The notes under the pieces are model-generated. The model was not told the origin of the DNA. It made no database searches and was given only the letters and a program-made list of their open reading frames with translations. A stretch of 64,000 nt of DNA from contig CBDCAI010000005.1 of NCBI GenBank assembly GCA_965213845.1, positions 744,001 to 808,000 on the forward strand. Direction: 5' to 3'. Positions 25,710 to 34,383 of this stretch are shown here, one piece after another; positions within the stretch are counted from its first letter, which is position 1; every line of letters begins with the position of its first letter. The translations under genes and the position numbers were made by a program. Source of the stretch: JBBROS01 sp965213845 (lineage in GTDB: Bacteria > Pseudomonadota > Alphaproteobacteria > Acetobacterales > Acetobacteraceae).

Positions 25710-26250
25710 TCAGCAATCCAGGGTGTTGTCCCGCTCCCATTGTGTCAAATGCCGCATAGACCCGTCCCGCTCCTGCCGCTTCAGCTTGGCATACGACCCG
25801 GCGAACGACGCCCCCAACGCCGCCCCCAACGGGCTGCCCTCCAGCGCGCGGATGGCGTCGAGCAGGTTCAGCGGCAGCCGCCGCGCGCCCGCGACCGTGC
25901 CCGCCACGTACATGTCGAGGTCGAGGCGCGGGCCCGGGTCCAAGGCCCGCGCCACCCCGTCCAGCCCCGCCCCCAGCAGTCCGGCCCTGCAGCAGGTACG
26001 GGTTCGCCGCCCCATCCGCCAGCCGATACTCGATCCGCCCGGGACCGGGCACCCGCACCATGTGCGTGCGGTTGTTGCCGCCCCAGCTGACCGTGCTCGG
26101 CGACCACGTCGCCCCCGACAGCGTCACCGGCGCGTTGATGCGCTTGTCGCTGTTCACCGCCGGGTTGGTCAGCGCGCACAAGGCCTCCGCATGCGCCATC
26201 AGCCCGCCCAGGAGATGGTAGGCGAGCGGCGACAGCCCCAGCGCGTCGTC
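25710..26250 (-). pseudogene. truncated, frameshifted type III glutamine synthetase (left copy)
   Basis: Only the C-terminal ~180 codons remain, aligned from DDALGLSPLAYHLLGGLMAH to the end ERDNTLDC. The 5' part is missing: sequence identity with the intact copy stops at 26250. One extra G/C base near 25986, just after PYLLQ, shifts the frame compared with the intact copy (541 against 540 bases for the same region). No function is expected. Confidence 0.85.
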
Positions 26251-26658
26251 ACCGGGTGCGAGGCCAACGCCCAGGCCCTCCTCAACCTCGGCCACACCTT
26301 CGCCCACGCCCTCGAGTCCGAGGTCGGCTACGGCGGGGGCCTCCTCCACGGCGAAGCCGTCGCCGTCGGCCTCGGACTCGCCTTCCGCCTCTCCGCCCGC
26401 CTCGGCCACTGCACCACCCAAGACGCCACCCGCGTCGCCACCCACCTCGAAGCCGTCGGCCTCCCCAGCGAACCCGGCATGCTCAACCGACGCTTCTCCG
26501 CCTCCCGCCTCCTCGCCGCCATGCGCCGCGACAAGAAGATGCGCGACGGAAAACTCCACCTCGTCCTCGCCCGCGGCATCGGCCAGGCCTTCACCACCCC
26601 CGAAACCCCCGAACAAGCCGTCCTCGACCTCCTCCAAGCCGAAGGCTGCGAACCCTGA
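26251..26658 (+). pseudogene. aroB: fragment of 3-dehydroquinate synthase (C-terminal part)
   Basis: About 135 codons without a start, encoding the AroB C-terminus: NLGHTFAHALESEVGYGGG, LLHGEAVAVGLGLAFRLSAR, then MRRDKKMRDGKLHLVLARGI. The metal-binding His residues of the GHTFAHALE and LLHGEAVA motifs are present, but the N-terminal NAD-binding domain is absent. The fragment begins exactly where the glutamine synthetase repeat ends, so it marks a recombination junction. A complete aroB is probably elsewhere in the genome. Confidence 0.8.
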
Positions 26659-26781
26659 CCGGAGCAGCCCGCCGCCTCGTTGAAGTCCGACGAATTTTGA
26701 TGAACCCCCTAATCAGCTCTGCTAAGGATTGATTGACGGAAAGCTTGGCGCGGCAAATGACGGGCGGAGGGGTGGGAAGCC

Positions 26782-28536
26782 ATGAGGAAGTTTTTCTTCG
26801 CGGTAGCCACGATCATCATGCTGCTGCCCCGCGCGGGCGCCGCACAGACCGTGGCGACGGTCCCCACCAACGCCGCCCTGAAGGTCGCCAGCACGACATC
26901 CAGCCCCGTCTTCCGCGCCGGCTTCAACTTCGCCGGAGACGGCGGCGGCGCCACCTACAACTTCTTCCCCACAAATTGCGCCATCCCCGATGACGGGGCG
27001 GAGGTTCAGCCGACCGGCGTCACCGGCTGCTGGATTGCCGACCTCATGCTCGTCCGACCCACCCCGATGATTTGGGGATGCAATGGCACGGCGAACACGC
27101 CGCCAGGCCACGACGACCACGACTGCCTGCAAGCCGCCATCAACGCCTCCTCCTATTCCACCCTCTACAACGGTCCGCACGTCTATTGCATCAAGACCGC
27201 CGTCGCGATGAACTTTCCTATCACCTACATCGGGGACGGGAACTATGTGAACCCAATCTCGCTCCCGGACCTGGGTCATGGCATACGCCAGTGCGCACCG
27301 AATATTAATCTTATTAATATAAACGGAAACTCTGTCGCAATCAAAAAGCTGTTCCTGCGAGCTTCCGATACGCCAGGGTCCAACACGGGCGGAACATCAA
27401 TCACAATCGCAAAATCAACCAATGGTGTCGTGATTGAGGATGTGACGGTCCAGTCACCCTGCATCGGCATTGACCTCGACGGCTTCAATACGAATCTTAA
27501 TCGCATCTATGCGATGGAAACTTCGGGCACGGGTTGCTATGGCGTCAGGGTTGGTCACCATGGAATCGCTGGGCAGACGCAGGCGCCTATCACTACGAAC
27601 AGCGTGATGACCGGCCCAGACGGCGGCACGCCTCCAAGCGCCGGGCTCTTCATCGAGAACTCGGGCGGTCTTTACATGTCCAACGTCGGGTTAGTCTACA
27701 CTGGTACCAAGATCTGTCCCGGGGCAGGACAGCAATTTGCGTTCTCCTTCGTGGTCAACACCGAATTTGGTGATACCTCTCCAACGCTGCCTCTCGAGAT
27801 CAACACCTGCGACTCAACCGCGACCGTTCTCGGTAACGTATTCAGCTCAGTCTGGGCATCGTCTGCAAAGTCCACAGCTGGCATTGCTATCGCGAATAGC
27901 GGAGGTGGGTTTCTGAGCGGTCTTCATTTCAGCAACCTTCTCGCTTACAATAACTTTGCGAATGGTTTGCTGTACTCCGGCGTCAACGTCACTGATGTGA
28001 CCTTTGACCGGTCATCCTTCTGTGGAAACGGCCAATCTGGCGCTTTGACGCCGATCATTTTCGTTGGATTTGGACAATTCACTCTGCAAAACAGCCGCGT
28101 TGCAAACGTTTGCGACGGTTTACCTCCCCCATCTGTCACGCAGATACCACTCCAGATTGGTAACGGTAGCGATAATCTTCTAATCGTTGGCAACGACTTC
28201 ACCGGCTATTATGCAGGCTCTCCCATCGTGGGCCTACCGTCCGACAGCGCTGTGAACGTTACCGTTTCGAAAAACCTCGGTGTTGACGGCGCTCTACCAA
28301 CAATCCCGAGCGGCGCTACGATCACCTTGGGATACAATCCCGTCTATGCGCTATCCGCCACGACGAGCATCCAGACTATTTCGGGCCATCCCAGTAATTG
28401 GACGGTCACTCTCATTCCCCGCGACGGTCCCATAAACTTCGTCACAGGCGGCAATATCTGTCGCGCAATCACCGCAGGCCAGTTCCAGCGGATCACGATG
28501 ACATGGATTTCCGGCTTCGGATGCTGGTCGAATTGA
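26782..28536 (+). CDS. secreted protein with predicted right-handed beta-helix
   Basis: A 584-residue protein with a signal peptide (MRKFFFAVATIIMLLPRAGA, cleavage near GAAQ). The body is rich in Asn, Thr, Gly and short hydrophobic strands (IAKSTNGVVIEDVTVQSP, LFIENSGGLYMSNVGLVY, GQFTLQNSRVANVCD), the pattern of parallel beta-helix proteins such as pectate-lyase-like enzymes and tail-spike proteins. Eight or more cysteines suggest disulfides outside the cytoplasm. No catalytic motif is certain. A GGAGGGG ribosome site precedes the ATG. G+C and codon use are clearly lower than the flanks, so it is likely acquired. Confidence 0.65.
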   Translation: MRKFFFAVATIIMLLPRAGAAQTVATVPTNAALKVASTTSSPVFRAGFNFAGDGGGATYNFFPTNCAIPDDGAEVQPTGVTGCWIADLMLVRPTPMIWGCNGTANTPPGHDDHDCLQAAINASSYSTLYNGPHVYCIKTAVAMNFPITYIGDGNYVNPISLPDLGHGIRQCAPNINLININGNSVAIKKLFLRASDTPGSNTGGTSITIAKSTNGVVIEDVTVQSPCIGIDLDGFNTNLNRIYAMETSGTGCYGVRVGHHGIAGQTQAPITTNSVMTGPDGGTPPSAGLFIENSGGLYMSNVGLVYTGTKICPGAGQQFAFSFVVNTEFGDTSPTLPLEINTCDSTATVLGNVFSSVWASSAKSTAGIAIANSGGGFLSGLHFSNLLAYNNFANGLLYSGVNVTDVTFDRSSFCGNGQSGALTPIIFVGFGQFTLQNSRVANVCDGLPPPSVTQIPLQIGNGSDNLLIVGNDFTGYYAGSPIVGLPSDSAVNVTVSKNLGVDGALPTIPSGATITLGYNPVYALSATTSIQTISGHPSNWTVTLIPRDGPINFVTGGNICRAITAGQFQRITMTWISGFGCWSN

Positions 28537-28633
28537 CCACGGCTAACTCGCTCGCGCCGCAGAAGCCTGCCCTGGGTGCTCACCCTCAACGCGACTGTTC
28601 TCTGTCGCGTGCCTCGAAGTGGACATCGGCGGC

Positions 28634-30859
28634 ATGACGAAACTCTTTACACCTCCGAATGGAAAACTCACGCTCACAAGCTCGGCGACCTACGAGAGCG
28701 CCGAGATCAGCGACCAGAGCACGCTTGATGTTCAGGGGCCCGGCACCGTTGTCACGGTGACCGGCGCGACGAAGATCGACACGGCTTCGGGGACCGGCAT
28801 TACTGTCGAGAATGGCGGAGCGCTTCGCCTCCTTGGAGCCTATTCGAGCCCAGGCGACCTCGGTGGATACGGACAAATCTCCCTGCAGGGCGACGGCGCA
28901 ACCCTCGAAGTCACGTCAGGTACCGTCGACGTCAGCGAACTCCAGTTCCTCGGCCAGAGAGGCAGCCTCTTCGCCACCAACGCAACCATCGTCATCGATG
29001 GGACGGCCGCCTCGGTTTCCGTCGTCGGCTTCGGCCTCACCGATACCTTCCGGTTCGACAGCCCGGCCGTCGCCGTCGTCTACACACCCTACGACTCGAA
29101 TTACAAGAACTTTGCCTACGTCATCGGCGTGCTCACCGTCATCGAGGCGAACGGCGCCTACGTCTACATAGACCTCAGTGCCATCAATGGCGGCCTCTCG
29201 GGCGGCCAATACAACCCCAACTACACCCAGGGCAACTTCGTCATCGTCAACGGCGCCGTCACCTACCAGACCGTCGCACCCCCCGTGAAACCCACCATCA
29301 CCTACCCCCCCAGCCAGTCCATCCGCGAGGGCGTCAGCATCGCCCCCTTCTTCAATACCGTGGTGTCCGACGCCAACGCCGGCGCAACCGACACCGCCAC
29401 CGTCCAGCTCGCCCCCGTCACCGGAACCCTCACCGACCCCAACGCCGCAACCGACGGCAGCACCGTCGGCAGCGGCGTCTACACCGTCCGCGGCACCGCC
29501 CAGGCCGTCACCGCCGCCCTCCAGTCCCTCCTCTTCACCCCCAACGCCTACACACTCCCCCAAGGCGGACAGTTCACCACCAGCTTCAACCTCACCGTCA
29601 CCAGCACCGCCGGCACCACCGCCACCGCCTCCCCCACCGTCAGCACCTTCGCCCCTCTCACCCCAAGCAACTTCGCCGCCAACGGCAACTCCGCCCTGCT
29701 CGTCCAGAACACCAGCGGCGCCGTCGTCCTCTACACCACCAACGGCCCGGCCGTCACCGCCGCCACCTCCCTCGGCAACCCGGGCCCCGCATGGCACCTC
29801 CTCGCCAGCGCCGACCTCAACGGCGACGGCCAGGCCGACATCCTCGACCAGAACGACTCCGGCGCCCTCGTCGCCTTCCTCATGAACGGCACCGCCATCG
29901 CCGCCGGCGCCAGCCTCGGCAACCCCGGCCCCGCCTGGCACCTCCGCGGCACCGGCGACTTCAACGCCGACGGCGACGCCGACCTCCTCATGCAGAACGA
30001 CAACGGCAGCCTCGTCATCCTCGAGACCAACGGCACCAACCTCGTCGGCAGCGCCGCCCTCACCACCCTCCCCCCCGGCTGGGCCGTCGAAGGCGTCGCC
30101 GACTTCAACGGCGACGGCCGCCCCGACATCCTCGTCCAGGCCCCCGACGACACGCTCGAGATCTTCCTCATGAACGGCACCGCCATCGCCACCAGCGGAG
30201 TCGTCGGCAACCCCGGCCCCAACTATACCGTCGCCGGAACCGGAAACTACAACGGCGACACCAAGGCCGACATCCTCCTCCACAACGACAACGGCGTGAA
30301 CGTCGTCTGGGACATCGCCGACACCACCCTCGCCGGCAGCGCCTTCGTCGGCAACTCAGGCGCCGGCTCCACCGTCGTCGGCGGCCTCGACCTCGACGGC
30401 GACGGCCGCTCCGATCTCGTCGCCCAGAACCCCGCAACCTCGGCCATCACCGCCAGCACCATCGCCGGCACCCCACCCGGCACCACCTCCGTCACCGCCA
30501 CCGCCCCCCTGGGCACACCCGGCACCGGATGGAACATCGTCGGCACCAACCCCGTCACCTTCCTCGACGGCACCGGCCCCACCCTCGCCATCGCCGCCAC
30601 CCCCGGCCCCGACCAGGTCAACCTCACCGCCTACCAGCCCGGCGTCCACACCATCACCGGCCTCGACCCCGCCCAGGACACCATCGCCCTCAGCCGCGCC
30701 ACCTTCCCCACCTACGCCGCCGTCCAGGCCAACGAACAACTCTACCAGGGCGGCACCTTCATCAACCTCACCCCCGCCGCCGCCATTCCCACCGCCGCCA
30801 TCGTCATCCCCGGCATCACCCCCGACAAACTCACCGCCGCCGACTTCGTCCTCCGCTGA
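28634..30859 (+). CDS. large extracellular FG-GAP/VCBS repeat protein
   Basis: A 741-residue protein. N-terminal ~200 residues form a beta-strand-rich region (STLDVQGPGTVVTVTGATKI) seen in surface proteins; then an Ig/cadherin-like segment (PSQSIREGVSIAPFFNTVVS). About six FG-GAP-like repeats follow, each with a calcium-binding loop (ADLNGDGQADILDQN, GDFNADGDADLLMQN, ADFNGDGRPDILVQ). The C-terminus (LDPAQDTIALSRATFPTYAA) resembles the export end of type I secreted proteins. There is no Sec signal, which fits type I export. ATG 28634 is preferred over GTG 28619. The 3' two thirds are far more G+C-rich than the 5' part. Confidence 0.7.
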   Translation: MTKLFTPPNGKLTLTSSATYESAEISDQSTLDVQGPGTVVTVTGATKIDTASGTGITVENGGALRLLGAYSSPGDLGGYGQISLQGDGATLEVTSGTVDVSELQFLGQRGSLFATNATIVIDGTAASVSVVGFGLTDTFRFDSPAVAVVYTPYDSNYKNFAYVIGVLTVIEANGAYVYIDLSAINGGLSGGQYNPNYTQGNFVIVNGAVTYQTVAPPVKPTITYPPSQSIREGVSIAPFFNTVVSDANAGATDTATVQLAPVTGTLTDPNAATDGSTVGSGVYTVRGTAQAVTAALQSLLFTPNAYTLPQGGQFTTSFNLTVTSTAGTTATASPTVSTFAPLTPSNFAANGNSALLVQNTSGAVVLYTTNGPAVTAATSLGNPGPAWHLLASADLNGDGQADILDQNDSGALVAFLMNGTAIAAGASLGNPGPAWHLRGTGDFNADGDADLLMQNDNGSLVILETNGTNLVGSAALTTLPPGWAVEGVADFNGDGRPDILVQAPDDTLEIFLMNGTAIATSGVVGNPGPNYTVAGTGNYNGDTKADILLHNDNGVNVVWDIADTTLAGSAFVGNSGAGSTVVGGLDLDGDGRSDLVAQNPATSAITASTIAGTPPGTTSVTATAPLGTPGTGWNIVGTNPVTFLDGTGPTLAIAATPGPDQVNLTAYQPGVHTITGLDPAQDTIALSRATFPTYAAVQANEQLYQGGTFINLTPAAAIPTAAIVIPGITPDKLTAADFVLR

Positions 30860-30910
30860 AACCCATGCCGCCCAACGCCGTCTCAAACCAGCTCCCACCG
30901 CGGACGGGGC

Positions 30911-31078
30911 GTGGGCGGATCAAGGTCGTGTTGCCGGATGGGGTTGTGCTGCTGCGCGTCGACGGGGCGTCGGCACGGCAGCACTCCGCCGGGTGCTTGC
31001 GGCGTTGCGCGGGTGCTTCCGGTCCCAGCTGGGGTGCGGGTGTGGCTCTCCGTGGGCCAGACGGACATGCGGCGCGGC
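30911..31078 (+). pseudogene. IS66-family remnant (end of tnpA-like orf and start of tnpB)
   Basis: Translated pieces match the accessory genes of IS66 elements: GRIKVVLPDGVVL and, after a one-base shift, GTAALRRVLAALRG form the end of the first orf. VLPVPAGVRVWLSVGQTDMR from 31013 is the start of the second (TnpB). The match stops at about 31078, directly before the second flavin reductase copy. No IS66 ends or main transposase are present. Confidence 0.7.
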
Positions 31079-31090
31079 TGCCTCCAGAAC

Positions 31091-31722
31091 CTACCCCGGC
31101 CGCCGTATGTCGAACCGCGCCTCCGGCCCGATCGCCGCATAAGCCGAAGGACCCCCCGCCCGCAGGATGATCCCCGCCCCGAACGTGTCGAATACCCCGT
31201 CCTTCAGCAGCGCCTTGTCGATGTGCACCGCAACAACCTCACCCAACACCAGAGACGCCGGCGTCTCCACCCCCGCATGCGTCTTCAGCCGCAGGATCTC
31301 CGTCACCTTGCACTCGAACGCCACCGGGCTCTCCGCCACCCGCGGCGGACCCACCAGCCGGCTCGCCGCTTTCGTCAGCCCCCCAGCCCGAACTCGTCCT
31401 CCCCATACGGCACCGCCGCGCACGTCGCGTTCATCGCCTCCGCGATCGCCCGCACCGTCAGGTTCCACACGAACTCCCCCGTCTCCTCGCAGTTGCGCAC
31501 GCTGTCCTTCCGCGACGTGCTCGAAAACCCCAATATCGGCGGCGTGTAGTTGAACGCGTTAAAGAAGCTGTACGGCGCCAGGTTCACCGACCCGTCCCGC
31601 CCCTGCGTCGAGACCCACCCGATCGGCCGCGGCCCGATGATCGCGTTGAACGGGTCATGCGGCAGCCCATGCCCCTTCGAAGGCTCGTAGAAATGCATGT
31701 CCTTCACGGCAAAGTCGTTCAT
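31091..31722 (-). pseudogene. flavin reductase-like gene, frameshifted (right copy)
   Basis: The right copy of the module. It starts MNDFAVKDMHFYEPSKGHG and reads in frame to GEDEFGLGG near 31380. There a C-run lacks one base compared with the intact copy (632 against 633 bases), and the rest (LTKAASRLVGPPRVAESPVA to the end) is in another frame. Apart from this one lost base the gene is complete, so a sequencing error in the C-run would restore it. Confidence 0.8.
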
Positions 31723-32281
31723 CGCCTCATTCCTCAGACCTTCAGCAGTCCAACGTGTTGTCCCGCTCCCACTGAGTTAAATGCCGCATGTACCCGTCCC
31801 ACTCCTGCCGCTTCAGCTTCGCATAGCTGCCCGAGAACCCCGCCCCCAGCGCATCCCCCAACGGGCTCGCCTCGAACGCCCGGATCGCGTCCAGCAGGTT
31901 CAGCGGCAGCCGCCGAACCCCCGCAGCCGCCCCCGCCGCATACATGTCCCCCTCCAGCAGCGCCCCGGGGTCCAGCCCCCGCGAAATCCCGTCCAGCCCC
32001 GCAGCCAGCAACCCGGCCTGCAACAGATAAGGGTTCGCCGCCCCGTCCGCCAACCGATACTCGATCCGCCCCGGACCTGGCACCCGCACCATGTGCGTCC
32101 GGTTGTTCCCCCCCCAGCTCACCGTGCTCGGCGACCACGTCGCCCCCGAAAGCGTCGGCGGCGCGTTGATCCGCTTGTAGCTGTTCACCACCGGGTTCGT
32201 CAGCGCGCAAAGCGCCTCCGCATGCGCCATCAGCCCCCCCAGGAACTGGTAGGCGAGCGGCGACAGCCCCAGCGCGTCGTC
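31091..32281. repeat. right copy of the flavin-reductase/glutamine-synthetase direct repeat
   Basis: Matches 25047-26250 in the same orientation. It covers the frameshifted flavin reductase, a 19-base gap (30 bases in the other copy) and the last 540 bases of the intact synthetase. The direct repeats flank about 4.8 kb and could recombine to delete it. Confidence 0.8.
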
Positions 32282-33040
32282 GCCCCCCTCTTCGCTCTTG
32301 AACGCGTTCGTCTCGCCCCGCCACACCGAGACATGCGCATGGCATCCCGAACCCGTCAGGTGCTGGAACGGCTTGGGCATGAACGTCGCCCGCATCCCGT
32401 GCCGTTCGGCGATCGTCCGAACCATATACTTGAAGAACACGTGCCGGTCCGCCGTCACCAGCGCCGGGGCATAGGCCCAGTTCATCTCGTACTGGCCGTT
32501 CGCGTCCTCGTGGTCGTTCTGGTACGGCTCCCAGCCGAGCGCGTCCATCGCGTCGGCGATCTCGGCGATCACGTCGTAGCGCCGCATCAGGGTCAGCTGG
32601 TCGTAGCAGGGCTTGGTCTGCCGGTCCGCCCCGTCAGCGATCGCCTGGCCGTCCGGCTGGATCAGGAAGAACTCCGGCTCCACCCCCGTCTGCATCGACA
32701 GGCCCTGCGCCGCGCCCGCCTCCACCAGCCGCCGCAGCACGTTGCGTGGCGCCTGGTCCACCAGCTGCCCGCCCATCCATGGATTGGCGGCCATCCAGGC
32801 CACCTCGGGCTTCCACGGCAGCTGGATCAGGCTGTCCGGGTCCGGCACGGCCAGCACGTCGGGGTCGGCCGGCGTCATGTCGAACCAGGTCGCGAAGCCC
32901 GCGAAGCCCGCCCCGTCCGCCGCCATGCCGTCGATCGCCCGGGCCGGCACCAGCTTGGCCCGCAGCACCCCGAACAGGTCGGTGTATGCGATCAGGAAGT
33001 AGCGGATCCCGCGCTCCCGGGCGATTTCGGACAGGCTCAT
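31742..33040 (-). CDS. type III glutamine synthetase / gamma-glutamylmethylamide synthetase family
   Basis: A 432-residue enzyme of the GlnT/GmaS branch: N-terminal IRYFLIAYTDLFGVLRAKLV, TGVEPEFFLI and NDHEDANGQYEMNW (metal and substrate glutamates), LTGSGCHAHVSVW, and NNRTHMVRVPGPGRIEYRL (glutamate/ATP binding), ending ERDNTLDC. It ligates ammonia, or methylamine in GmaS, to glutamate using ATP. ATG 33040 overlaps the glxD stop, so it is translated with the glutamate-synthase-like genes. GlnT and GmaS cannot be separated by eye. Confidence 0.8.
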   Translation of the reverse strand: MSLSEIARERGIRYFLIAYTDLFGVLRAKLVPARAIDGMAADGAGFAGFATWFDMTPADPDVLAVPDPDSLIQLPWKPEVAWMAANPWMGGQLVDQAPRNVLRRLVEAGAAQGLSMQTGVEPEFFLIQPDGQAIADGADRQTKPCYDQLTLMRRYDVIAEIADAMDALGWEPYQNDHEDANGQYEMNWAYAPALVTADRHVFFKYMVRTIAERHGMRATFMPKPFQHLTGSGCHAHVSVWRGETNAFKSEEGGDDALGLSPLAYQFLGGLMAHAEALCALTNPVVNSYKRINAPPTLSGATWSPSTVSWGGNNRTHMVRVPGPGRIEYRLADGAANPYLLQAGLLAAGLDGISRGLDPGALLEGDMYAAGAAAGVRRLPLNLLDAIRAFEASPLGDALGAGFSGSYAKLKRQEWDGYMRHLTQWERDNTLDC

Positions 33041-34383
33041 GACGCGCTCCCCGGGATCCACGATGTCCCGGCCAGGGGCACCCGCGCCATCGCCGCCGCC
33101 TCGACCGTGAGGGCCACCAGGTCCTCGGGTTCCAGGTTGTGCACGTGGCTCTTGCCGCAGGCCCGCGCGATGGTCTGCGCCTCCAGCGTCAACACCGAAA
33201 GGTAGTTGGCCAGCCGCCGCCCGCCCAGCACCGGGTCCAGCCGTGCGGCCAGAATGGGGTCCTGCGTGGTGATCCCCGCGGGGTCGAGACCCTCGTGCCA
33301 GGCGTCGTACGCGCCCGCCCGGGTGCCCAGCGCCGCGTACTCCGCCGCGTAAGCCGGGTCGTTGTCGCCCAGGGCCGCCAGTGCCGCCGTGCCGATGCTG
33401 ACCGCATCCGCCCCCAGCGCCAGCGCCTTCGCGACGTCCGCCCCGTTGCGGATGCCGCCGGACACGATCAGCTGGACCGTCCGGTGCAGGCCGAGATCCT
33501 GCAATGCCTGCACCGCCGGCCGGATCGCCGCCAGGATCGGCAGGCCGACGTTCTCGATGAACACCGTCTGCGTGGCCGCCGTGCCGCCCTGCATCCCGTC
33601 CAGCACCACCACGTCCGCCCCGGCCTTGGCCGCCAGCGCCGTGTCGTAATAAGGCCGCGACGCGCCGACCTTCACATAGATCGGCTTCTCCCAGTCCGTG
33701 ATCTCGCGCAGCTCCAGGATCTTGATCTCGAGGTCGTCGGGCCCCGTCCAGTCCGGGTGCCGGCTGGCGCTCCGCTGGTCGATCCCCGGTGGCAGCGTCC
33801 GCATCGCGGCCACCCGGGGCGTGATCTTCTGCCCCAGCAGCATGCCGCCGCCGCCGGGCTTGGCCCCTTGCCCGATCACCACCTCGATCGCGTCCGCTGC
33901 CCGCAGGTCGTCGGGGTTCATGCCGTAGCGGCTCGGCAGATACTGGTAGACCAGCGTCCGGGAGCTGCGGCGCTCCTCCTGCGTCATGCCGCCGTCACCG
34001 GTCGTCGTGCTGGTCCCCGCGATGGTGGCCCCCCGGCCCAGCGCCTCCTTCGCCTGGGCGGACAGGCTGCCGAAGCTCATGCCGGCGATGGTGATCGGAA
34101 TCTTCAGCACCACCGGCTTTCGCGCATGCCGGGCACCCAGAACCACCTCCGTCCCGCAGCGCTCCCGGTAGCCTTCCAGCGGATACCGGCTGATGCTGGC
34201 CCCCAGGAACAGCAGGTCGTCGAAATGCGGCAGGGCCCGCTTCGCGCCGTAGCCCCTGATGTCGTAGATGCCCGTCGCCGCCGCCCGGCGGATCTCGGCC
34301 AGCGTTCCCGCATCGAACGTCGCACTCTCCCGCGGCGCCGGCCGTGGCAGGCCAGGAGAAGGGGCAGGCGGCTGCTGGTCCAT
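33037..34383 (-). CDS. glxD: FMN-binding glutamate synthase-like protein (GlxD/MgsC)
   Basis: A 448-residue TIM-barrel protein equal to the FMN domain of the glutamate synthase large subunit: KIPITIAGMSFGSLSAQAKE, GTSTTTGDGGM, the central ISRYPLEGYRERC, IGQGAKPGGGGMLLGQKI, VVLDGMQGGTAATQ and LIVSGGIRNGADVAKALALG. It would transfer reducing power to form glutamate or N-methylglutamate with GlxB and GlxC. The region just before GITTQDP, where cluster cysteines are expected, reads AGAYDAWHEGLDPAGITTQD with no cysteine. Coupled by TGATG to glxC. Confidence 0.85.
   Translation of the reverse strand: MDQQPPAPSPGLPRPAPRESATFDAGTLAEIRRAAATGIYDIRGYGAKRALPHFDDLLFLGASISRYPLEGYRERCGTEVVLGARHARKPVVLKIPITIAGMSFGSLSAQAKEALGRGATIAGTSTTTGDGGMTQEERRSSRTLVYQYLPSRYGMNPDDLRAADAIEVVIGQGAKPGGGGMLLGQKITPRVAAMRTLPPGIDQRSASRHPDWTGPDDLEIKILELREITDWEKPIYVKVGASRPYYDTALAAKAGADVVVLDGMQGGTAATQTVFIENVGLPILAAIRPAVQALQDLGLHRTVQLIVSGGIRNGADVAKALALGADAVSIGTAALAALGDNDPAYAAEYAALGTRAGAYDAWHEGLDPAGITTQDPILAARLDPVLGGRRLANYLSVLTLEAQTIARACGKSHVHNLEPEDLVALTVEAAAMARVPLAGTSWIPGSAS

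Larger units (their letters stand above)
25047..26250. repeat. left copy of the flavin-reductase/glutamine-synthetase direct repeat
   Basis: This 1.2-kb segment matches 31091-32281 in the same orientation. Protein and DNA similarity is high throughout and ends abruptly after AGCGCGTCGTC at 26250, where aroB sequence begins. The copies have clearly diverged by base substitutions, so the duplication is not recent. Confidence 0.8.
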
